From Fibrobacter sp. UWB16 (GTDB lineage: Bacteria > Fibrobacterota > Fibrobacteria > Fibrobacterales > Fibrobacteraceae): a stretch of 64,000 nt of DNA. Position 1 is the stretch's first letter. The number at the start of each line of letters is the position of its first letter. Shown in pieces: positions 58,344 to 64,000 of the stretch. The DNA lies in NCBI RefSeq assembly GCF_900215325.1, contig NZ_OCMS01000001.1, positions 868,001-932,000 of the forward strand, written 5' to 3'. A program made the position numbers and the translations under genes. A model generated the notes under the pieces. The model did no database searches. It was not told the origin of the DNA and was given only the letters and a program-made list of their open reading frames with translations.

Positions 58344-59399
58344 TTAGTGACCGAGGTACTTACGACCAATGCCGTACTGGTCCTTGTATTCGATGTAGTC
58401 CGGAACAAAGCCCTTCGGGTAAGAGAAGCTAACATTCACAGAGCACTGGAATTCGTTCATCAACTTGCCCTTGCCCTTGAACTTTTTCTGCTTCTTTTCA
58501 ATCTTTTCGTCACCCTTCTTGCCTACGAGAACTTCGGCTTCGCACCAGCCCGTGTTGCCCTTGGCGTAGACTTCCTTGCCATCGGTAGAAACGAGCTTGA
58601 TCTGGGACGGGTCGAGTTCAGTGTTGTTACCCGTAGAAGCCCAGAACTGGAGTTCGCAGGAGAAGCCATTCTTGGACTGCTTCATAGTCGGGAGAGCCAT
58701 CACGTAACCCCACTTGTCCACGCGCTGCTTGCCGCTCAAGTCCGGAACGTTTTCGCCGAAGATGAGGAAGTAACCGCGAGTGACCTTGCGGCTCTTGTTC
58801 AAAGCATTCTGGATTTCCTGGTTCGTCGGAGCCATTTCAGCCATGCGGAGGAGCAAGTATTCCTTCACGACCGGATCGTCTTCGCTCAAAGCTTCCTGCA
58901 AGTTGCGAGAGACATAGAGTTTTTCAGTTTCTTCACGGATGCTCTTGATGGCAGATTCTGCAATGTGGCGGGTCTTAGCGACGGATTCAGCAGAGTCGAT
59001 CTTTGCAAAAGCATTGATGATCGTTGCGTAGTCAACGCCTTCCTGAGCAGCTTGGCGCTTACCGATATCGCCGAGCGTCTTGACGTATTCTTCAACAGTA
59101 GCGTCTTCCTTGACCTTACCGATGTTGGATGCAGCCTTTTCAAAGTAGTTGCTGATGAGATCGCTGCTCAAGTCCTTCTTGGATTCCATATCACCGGCAC
59201 GCACGAGAGCGAGGGTGAAGTTGTCAAAGAATTCATCGGACATCTTGCCCTTCTTCTTTGCCTCAAGATAAGAGTTGATAGCATTGCGGAAACGGCCTTC
59301 CTTAAGGTGTTCGTCGCCGCGCTTTTCGTTAGTACCCTTACAGCCAGTCATCGTCAAGGCGACGGCAGTAGCCAAAGCAGCAATGAAAATCTTCTTCAT
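58344..59399 (-). CDS. Helical-repeat lipoprotein of unknown function
   Basis: A 351-residue lipoprotein (MKKIFIAALATAVALTMTGC, lipobox MTGC). The first 200 residues are helical with TPR-like units (RGDEHLKEGRFRNAINSYLE and further pairs), and the last 150 a beta-rich domain (GFSCELQFWASTGNNTELDP, FQCSVNVSFSYPKGFVPDY). Its role is unknown. AAGGAT stands before the ATG. A TACCTAT/ATAGGTA inverted repeat lies in the divergent region shared with the GT5 gene. Confidence 0.78.
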   Translation of the reverse strand: MKKIFIAALATAVALTMTGCKGTNEKRGDEHLKEGRFRNAINSYLEAKKKGKMSDEFFDNFTLALVRAGDMESKKDLSSDLISNYFEKAASNIGKVKEDATVEEYVKTLGDIGKRQAAQEGVDYATIINAFAKIDSAESVAKTRHIAESAIKSIREETEKLYVSRNLQEALSEDDPVVKEYLLLRMAEMAPTNQEIQNALNKSRKVTRGYFLIFGENVPDLSGKQRVDKWGYVMALPTMKQSKNGFSCELQFWASTGNNTELDPSQIKLVSTDGKEVYAKGNTGWCEAEVLVGKKGDEKIEKKQKKFKGKGKLMNEFQCSVNVSFSYPKGFVPDYIEYKDQYGIGRKYLGH

Positions 59400-59510
59400 T
59401 TTGTATCCTTCAGATGAAGTTTTGGTAAAAAAAATTGAAAAGGACTCTTTATCAGGTTAAAAAATAAAATTCACCCTTTCAGTTGAAATTTAAATAAATA
59501 AATTTATACA

Positions 59511-59528
59511 TACCTATTTTTATAGGTA
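59511..59528. promoter_or_regulatory. Operator-like inverted repeat before the GT5 gene
   Basis: TACCTAT (59511-59517) and ATAGGTA (59522-59528) form a perfect 7-bp palindrome around a 4-bp spacer, in AT-rich DNA of the divergent promoter region. It could bind a dimeric regulator. Confidence 0.45.
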
Positions 59529-59557
59529 AATTTTTATTTGGAGTGTATAAAAAAACA

Positions 59558-60991
59558 ATGAATATACTCGTCGTAACTCCAGAAGCGGGGAACTGGAAGG
59601 TACCGAGCCCCCTCGCGACCGCAGTAAACTGCATGACACAGGCATTTGCCAATGCCGGGTCCCAGGTTATTACCTGTTCGCCGTTCTACAAAGACCATAT
59701 TGTAGATTCCGACAAGTATCATTGCGTTTTCAAGGGCGTCGAAGCGCTACAGGACAAGCCGTTTGAGGTCTGGCGTTCTGACGACGACCCACTCCACACT
59801 TATATATACAACGAGGAATATTTCGGCAGGCCCTATGTTTACGGGCCTCCGCACTCGCTCCCCTATAGCGACAACCACCTGAGATTTGCCATGTTCGCAT
59901 CAGCCGTGCTCACATACTGCAGCCAGAGCGACTTCAAGTTCCAGGCAATTCTCGGGCACGAATGGGGTGGCGCACTCGTCGGCGCACTCTGCCACACCGT
60001 TTACCAAGAAGCGTTCCACAACATCCCGTTTTTCTTCAACGTCCATAACATCACTTACGACTTCCACGTGCAGCCGAGCGAAATCGAAAAGATCGGCCTC
60101 CCGCGCAAGGACTTCAACATGGACGGTTACGAATTCTGGGGCAAGGTCAGCCTCCTCAAGGCGGGCATCCTGTATGCCAACAAGGTCCTCTTCCCGTCTT
60201 CGGGCTATCGTGACGCCATGCTCAACACGAACCTCCCCGGCGGCCTCAGCGGATTTTTGAACCGCAACAGCGAAAAGCTCCTCGGCATCCAGTTCGGCGT
60301 GAACTACAAGTTCTGGGACTTCAACGACAAAGCAAAGCGCCCCATCAAGGAAGCGAAGCGTATCGCCAAGGCGAGCCTCGGCCGCCAGTTCGGCATGGAT
60401 CTCACAAACAAGCTGATTATTTACAGCCACATGGACATGGATTCGGGCAACGCCTCCGAAACGCTTGCAACAATCCTTTCGGATATCGCAAAGGAAAACG
60501 CCCTCATCATCGTGGGCATCCCGCCGGAACACCCCGAGTGGAACTACTACCAGGAAGTTTCTCACCAGTACGGCAACTTCATCCGCATCCTCCAGTTCGA
60601 TTCCGAAGAAGCGAACAACAGAGAAAAGTTGCGCGACACGCTCGCCGCTTCTGACATTTTGTTTGCAGCCAACCTGCAAGAGCCGTCCGCCTCGATTATC
60701 CTCAAGGCCATGGCCGCAGGCACCCTCCCACTTACCGGCCGTAACGTGGGCATTGCAAGCATGCTCACCGACTACACCCTCGAGACCGCAGGCGAAGCAA
60801 ACGCCTTCCTCGTCGATGATGCGAACGCCCCACACCAGATGTTGCGCCGCATCAAGGATGCGATCAATGTGTACAACACGGAAGTCGCCGATTGGGACAA
60901 ATGCGTTGTAAACGCCTATAGCGGATTCCACTACGAGTGGGCAAAGACAATTTCAAAATATTTACTAATTTTGGGTGAACTGGGGCTTTAG
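59558..60991 (+). CDS. GT5 (glycogen/starch synthase-like) glycosyltransferase, diverged active site
   Basis: A 477-residue GT-B protein starting MNILVVTPEAGNWKVPSPLA. The fold follows glycogen synthase (HEWGGALVGALCHTVYQEAF near residue 135, FNVHNITYDFHVQPSEIEKI). But the N-terminal ADP-glucose loop K-x-G-G-L is replaced by KVPSPLA, and the C-terminal EPCGL-type motif reads EPSASIILKAMAAGTLPLTG, so the donor or acceptor may differ from ADP-glucose and glycogen. The ATG at 59558 fits the fold; a GTG at 59543 is also open. The stop TAG is formed by the first bases of the next tRNA gene, overlapping it by 10 bp. Confidence 0.83.
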   Translation: MNILVVTPEAGNWKVPSPLATAVNCMTQAFANAGSQVITCSPFYKDHIVDSDKYHCVFKGVEALQDKPFEVWRSDDDPLHTYIYNEEYFGRPYVYGPPHSLPYSDNHLRFAMFASAVLTYCSQSDFKFQAILGHEWGGALVGALCHTVYQEAFHNIPFFFNVHNITYDFHVQPSEIEKIGLPRKDFNMDGYEFWGKVSLLKAGILYANKVLFPSSGYRDAMLNTNLPGGLSGFLNRNSEKLLGIQFGVNYKFWDFNDKAKRPIKEAKRIAKASLGRQFGMDLTNKLIIYSHMDMDSGNASETLATILSDIAKENALIIVGIPPEHPEWNYYQEVSHQYGNFIRILQFDSEEANNREKLRDTLAASDILFAANLQEPSASIILKAMAAGTLPLTGRNVGIASMLTDYTLETAGEANAFLVDDANAPHQMLRRIKDAINVYNTEVADWDKCVVNAYSGFHYEWAKTISKYLLILGELGL

Positions 60992-61055
60992 CTCAATCGG
61001 TTAGAGCCGCGGACTCATAACCCGTTGGTTCCCGGTTCAAGTCCGGGAGGCCCCA
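60982..61055 (+). tRNA. tRNA with CAT anticodon (elongator Met or Ile2)
   Basis: A 74-nt cloverleaf: acceptor GGGGCTT/AGGCCCC with discriminator A, D arm GCTC/GAGC, anticodon loop CTCATAA and T arm CCCGG-TTCAAGT-CCGGG. The anticodon stem GCGGA/CCCGT has an A-C mismatch at its loop end. Whether it is Met or lysidine-modified Ile2 cannot be decided without the modifying-enzyme context; the variable loop TGGTT leaves both open. Its 5' end overlaps the stop codon of the GT5 gene, so it is probably transcribed with that gene or from a promoter within it. Confidence 0.9.
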
Positions 61056-61057
61056 CG

Positions 61058-61091
61058 AAAAGCATTACCTAACAAGGTAGTGCTTTTTTTT
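61058..61091 (+). terminator. Intrinsic terminator after the CAT tRNA
   Basis: AAGCATTACCT-AACA-AGGTAGTGCTT, followed by a T-run. Confidence 0.85.
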
Positions 61092-61161
61092 CTTTTCCAA
61101 TCCTTTTCATCGGTAAATAACTTATTTTTAAATTAAATAAAACATCGATATGTGGAGCAAT

Positions 61162-61665
61162 ATGGAGAAACAAGGTTTTTCCCTTATTGAATTAATGGTG
61201 GCAGTCGTCATCTCGGGCATCCTTGCTGCGGTTGCCGTTCCTAAGCTGTTCGGCTTTATTGACAAATCCAAAGCTTCCGAAATTAGCGTTGCCGCAGGAA
61301 CCTACATGAAATTGCAAGAAACATACGCATTCGAACATGGAAAAGGCGGCAGCTGGCACGACATCGGATACAGGTCCCCCGCAGGCAACAGCCTCGGAAT
61401 CGCAAGCTCCGCAAACTTCACCTACGACGCCACGGAACACTATTACAACTGGGTCACCGAATCTACCGTCAACCTAAACAATTGTCCCAAAGGCAGCAAA
61501 TGGTTTCTCAATTACTCCCTTAGCGAAGGGGCTCACAACATCAAGTTTTGGACCTCCAGCGATAACGTTATCGGTTGCATAGACGAATTGACACCAAGCT
61601 TCAAACGACTGAGCAACACGACAACCCCAATTACAACGCCCACAAAGTCCGGCGGCAAAGAATAA
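61162..61665 (+). CDS. Type IV pilin-like (type II secretion) prepilin
   Basis: A 167-residue prepilin. MEKQG|FSLIELMVAVVISG has the prepilin-peptidase cleavage site after Gly5, followed by the Glu5-containing hydrophobic helix. The rest (YRSPAGNSLGIASSANFTYD, NNCPKGSKWFLNYS and a final Cys pair with FWTSSDNVIGCID) is the globular pilin or pseudopilin head. It may form a pilus or a pseudopilus for attachment to plant fibre. The ATG at 61162 is used because GGAG lies just upstream and the leader is then the normal five residues; an earlier ATG at 61150 gives nine. Confidence 0.9.
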   Translation: MEKQGFSLIELMVAVVISGILAAVAVPKLFGFIDKSKASEISVAAGTYMKLQETYAFEHGKGGSWHDIGYRSPAGNSLGIASSANFTYDATEHYYNWVTESTVNLNNCPKGSKWFLNYSLSEGAHNIKFWTSSDNVIGCIDELTPSFKRLSNTTTPITTPTKSGGKE

Positions 61666-61689
61666 AAATTGTGTCCAGACGTACACAGT

Positions 61690-61724
61690 AAAAAGCGGGC
61701 TCGTGTTTTCACGCCCGCTTTTTT
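61690..61724 (+). terminator. Intrinsic terminator after the prepilin gene
   Basis: GCGGGC...GCCCGC with A-run before and TTTTTT after. Confidence 0.85.
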
Positions 61725-61755
61725 GAATGTAGATTTATCTTGTAAAAGGTAAATT

Positions 61756-63792
61756 ATGAATTTTTCAAAAATCGGCATTTTTGCATTTGCGACAATCGCA
61801 GCCATCACCACTGCACAGGCAGGAATCAGCGGCGTCATCGTTGATGAATCCGGCACTTCCGTCCACAACGCTGCAGTCACCGTCAGGACACTCCCGAAGC
61901 TCATCGCCAACGCGCGAACACTCTCAAACGACAAAGGCGCATTCAGCTTGGGTAATGCCAAGAAAGGTCAAAGCATCGTCGTACGCAAAGCGGGATTTTT
62001 ACCCGAAACACTCAGAGTCGTTCCCGGCAAAAACAATTACAGCAGCATCACGCTAAAGCGCGACCCGATTGAAACTCGCATCGACAGCATCATGGCAAAG
62101 ATGACTCTCGACGACATGATAGCCCAAATGACGCAAGCCAAAGCTCCGGCCATAAAATGCGGCAACAGCATCTGCGGATCCGCACTCGAAGGCGGCGGTG
62201 CATACACGGCAGACTTTTACGCAAACGCCTGGAAACAGAAAATCCCGGTCACCTACGGCAAGGACAACGTCCACGGCGTCGCCGACGTGAATAACGCAAC
62301 AATCTTCCCGCATAACATCGGGCTCGGCGCCACGCGAGATTCCGCACTCGTTCGTAAAATCGGACAGGCCGTCGCCGAAGAAATGTGGGCAGCACACATC
62401 GACTTGAACTTCGCCCCCGCCATCACTGTTCCGCAAGATGAACGCTGGGGCCGCGTGTACGAAGGCTTTGGCGAAACAACGGAACTCGCTGTTGACCTCG
62501 GAGCCGCATTTGTACGCGGTCAGCAAGGCGACAACAATGACGCCGAATGGCGCATCATCACCACGCTCAAGCACTTCATTGGCGACGGCGCTACCGACAA
62601 CGGTTACGACCGCGGGAACGCCACCATGACAGACAAAGTTCTCCGCCAAAAGTATTTGCCGCCTTACGAAGCAGGCATTGAACAAGGCGCACTCAGCGTC
62701 ATGGCAAGTTTCAACCAAGTAAACGGCATCCACCAGCACGTAGACTCCGCAAAAATCACAGGCATCCTCAAGACAGAACTTGCTTTTGACGGTTACGTCA
62801 TCGCCGACTGGGAAGGCATCGAAAGTTCGACAACGCCGGGCGCCGCAGGCGACTACTCGCCCGGACTCGTCACCGGAATTTCTTCGAAGGACGCCATCAA
62901 GAACGCCATCAACGCAGGCCTCGACATGGCAATGGTTCCGCAATCCGCCGAAAGCTTTGTCAAGAGCATGAAGGAGCTCGTTGCATCAGGTGCGATTAGC
63001 GAAGAACGCGTCAAGGATGCTTGCCGCAGAATCTTGCGCGCCAAGATTCGCGCGGGCAGGATTGACAATCCAAGCGGCCCTGCCGCTTACGTTGGCGTCA
63101 CAAAGAACATCGGCAGCGCAGAGCACCGCCAACTCGCCCGCGAAGCTGTGCAAAAGAGCCTCGTCATTTTGAAAAACAAGAAAGTACTCCCGCTCAAGAC
63201 TACAGACAAGATTTTCGTCACCGGAACCCACGCCAACAACACCGGCTTACAATGCGGCGCATGGACACAAGGTTGGCAAGGCACCATGGAAAACGTCCCC
63301 GGCGCAACATCTATCCAGGCAGGCTTTGACGAAGTTGCAAATGGCGCACGCGTTGCCACCACCGAAGAAGCAAAGACAATCGTCTATGTAATCGGCGAAG
63401 TTCCGTATGCCGAATGGTTCGGCGACTACCGCGGCGATGACTTCAACAACAAAATCATCACCAAGAAAGCCAGAACCGATATGTCGTTCAATAGCACCGA
63501 CAGTGACATCGCACAAATTAAAGAATGGCAAAAAGCAGGCCACAAAGTCGCCGTCGTACTCATCACCGGCCGCCCACTCCCCATCACCTCGCTCATCAAC
63601 GCCGCCGACGCATTCGTCGTCGCATGGCTCCCCGGAAGCGAAGGTGCTGGCGTTGCGGATGTACTCTTTGGCAAAGTCAAGCCCACGGGCAAACTCCCGC
63701 ACACTTGGCCCAAAGACGCCAAGCAAATCCCGATCAACGTTGGCGATGGGAAAAAGGGACTCTACCCGTACGGATTCGGGTTGACTTACTAA
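61756..63792 (+). CDS. GH3 beta-glucosidase-type glycoside hydrolase
   Basis: A 678-residue secreted enzyme with signal MNFSKIGIFAFATIAAITTA to AQA. Residues 24-105 form a carboxypeptidase-regulatory-like sandwich. The GH3 barrel starts RIDSIMAKMTLDDMIAQMTQ (about 110), has VTYGKDNVHGVADVNNATIF (near residue 172), the acceptor-side HFIGDGATDNGYDRGNAT (near residue 275) and the nucleophile Asp in GYVIADWEG (near residue 347), followed by the C-terminal domain ending FGLTY. It probably releases glucose from cellodextrins or laminarin fragments, complementing the GH16 enzyme. Its end overlaps the convergent ImmA/IrrE gene by 4 bp. Confidence 0.93.
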   Translation: MNFSKIGIFAFATIAAITTAQAGISGVIVDESGTSVHNAAVTVRTLPKLIANARTLSNDKGAFSLGNAKKGQSIVVRKAGFLPETLRVVPGKNNYSSITLKRDPIETRIDSIMAKMTLDDMIAQMTQAKAPAIKCGNSICGSALEGGGAYTADFYANAWKQKIPVTYGKDNVHGVADVNNATIFPHNIGLGATRDSALVRKIGQAVAEEMWAAHIDLNFAPAITVPQDERWGRVYEGFGETTELAVDLGAAFVRGQQGDNNDAEWRIITTLKHFIGDGATDNGYDRGNATMTDKVLRQKYLPPYEAGIEQGALSVMASFNQVNGIHQHVDSAKITGILKTELAFDGYVIADWEGIESSTTPGAAGDYSPGLVTGISSKDAIKNAINAGLDMAMVPQSAESFVKSMKELVASGAISEERVKDACRRILRAKIRAGRIDNPSGPAAYVGVTKNIGSAEHRQLAREAVQKSLVILKNKKVLPLKTTDKIFVTGTHANNTGLQCGAWTQGWQGTMENVPGATSIQAGFDEVANGARVATTEEAKTIVYVIGEVPYAEWFGDYRGDDFNNKIITKKARTDMSFNSTDSDIAQIKEWQKAGHKVAVVLITGRPLPITSLINAADAFVVAWLPGSEGAGVADVLFGKVKPTGKLPHTWPKDAKQIPINVGDGKKGLYPYGFGLTY

Positions 63793-64000
63793 GCGTCAAA
63801 ACCCGCCTCCAGCATGCACTTCTGCGCAAAGCAGTTGGCTTCGTCCTCTTTTTCGGGATAGTTGTGCGTGATTTCGATGTTCTGCAAGCAGATTCCCTTC
63901 TTGCCATGATAAAGCACATGCGCAAGCTCATGAAAGAATGTGAACCACATCGTTTCACGCTTTTTAAAGCGGTCATGCAACTGGATTAGCGGAACATCCT
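63789..64000 (-). CDS. ImmA/IrrE-family metallopeptidase, C-terminal part at the right edge
   Basis: Seventy residues are visible. They contain FFHELAHVLYHGKK, the zinc site H-E-x2-H of ImmA/IrrE peptidases, and a C-terminal DEANCFAQKCML with the third metal-ligand Glu of the family (E-x-E/D-A-N). Such proteins cleave repressors, often paired with an XRE-type HTH domain in mobile or stress modules. The N-terminal part and the partner gene lie outside the window. It ends 4 bp inside the end of the GH3 gene. Confidence 0.85.
   Translation of the reverse strand, partial: DVPLIQLHDRFKKRETMWFTFFHELAHVLYHGKKGICLQNIEITHNYPEKEDEANCFAQKCMLEAGFDA

Overview
The window looks like a chromosomal segment of a Fibrobacter-type Gram-negative bacterium, close to Fibrobacter succinogenes. 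The reasons are: several secreted glycoside hydrolases (GH16, GH43, GH3 and a large clan GH-A enzyme) and many lipoproteins with Ser-rich or PKDS-type linkers; members of two families described mainly as Fibrobacter paralogous families (a >900-residue FGE-sulfatase/beta-propeller lipoprotein resembling TIGR02171, and a TIGR02147/DUF4423 protein); a PorV-like outer-membrane protein; and a dispersed REP-like palindrome (TGTCATGCCCG...CGGGCATC) that recurs in at least eight places. There is no phage, integrase, transposase or CRISPR array.

Layout. 0-10 kb: a truncated LamG lipoprotein, a GT4 glycosyltransferase/UPF0104 flippase pair, an unknown gene, then a leftward block with a single-frame UvrD-helicase/PlsC-acyltransferase fusion overlapping murI, and a second leftward operon (methyltransferase, GT4, UPF0104 flippase) that mirrors the first pair. 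10-13 kb: a sigma-70-family gene preceded by an exact sigma-54 promoter, hemW, and three identical tRNA-Gly(GCC) genes, each with its own promoter and terminator. 13-24 kb: putP, an NAD-binding protein, a histidine-phosphatase lipoprotein, a GNAT enzyme, glycogen phosphorylase, a Gfo/Idh/MocA oxidoreductase, a PAS-GGDEF protein, ybaK, a GH16 lipoprotein and a phosphopantetheinyl transferase. 24-31 kb: rubredoxin, the TIGR02171-like lipoprotein, a membrane GGDEF protein and thrS.

31-42 kb is the accessory part, with AT-rich islands and rearrangement scars: a DUF5655 nuclease-like protein, a strong promoter followed by a structured RNA of about 190 nt, a 57-residue zinc-ribbon protein, an AlbA_2/Schlafen-type protein with a 12-bp tandem repeat, upp with the deleted remnant of a uracil permease in front of it, a GH43 lipoprotein, a metallo-beta-lactamase stub joined to a small secreted protein, a DprA-like protein behind an attenuator-like hairpin, a class A acid phosphatase, a BASS transporter and an acyltransferase-3.

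42-64 kb: a 973-residue GH-A enzyme with an inserted discoidin-like domain, unknown regulators, a 27-residue membrane protein, a TIGR02147/lipoprotein pair translated with a 4-bp overlap, coaE, an EamA transporter, mscL, then a tightly coupled leftward operon lolA - beta-propeller/FlgD-Ig protein - PorV-like barrel - recF. After a porin-like barrel and a lipoprotein come a diverged GT5 (glycogen-synthase-like) gene whose stop codon lies inside a CAT-anticodon tRNA, a type IV prepilin and a GH3 beta-glucosidase. An ImmA/IrrE metallopeptidase gene is cut by the right edge.

Functionally, the window combines polysaccharide degradation at the cell surface (GH16, GH43, GH-A, GH3), glycogen turnover (glgP and the GT5 homologue), envelope glycan assembly (two GT4-flippase pairs, PlsC, murI, acyltransferase-3), c-di-GMP signalling (two GGDEF proteins) and core housekeeping (thrS, recF, coaE, hemW, upp, tRNAs). 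The most unusual signals are the unidentified structured RNA at 32.3 kb, the helicase-acyltransferase fusion, the sigma-54 promoter in front of a sigma-70-family gene, the TGATAC array at 0.6 kb and the use of REP-like DNA as coding sequence.
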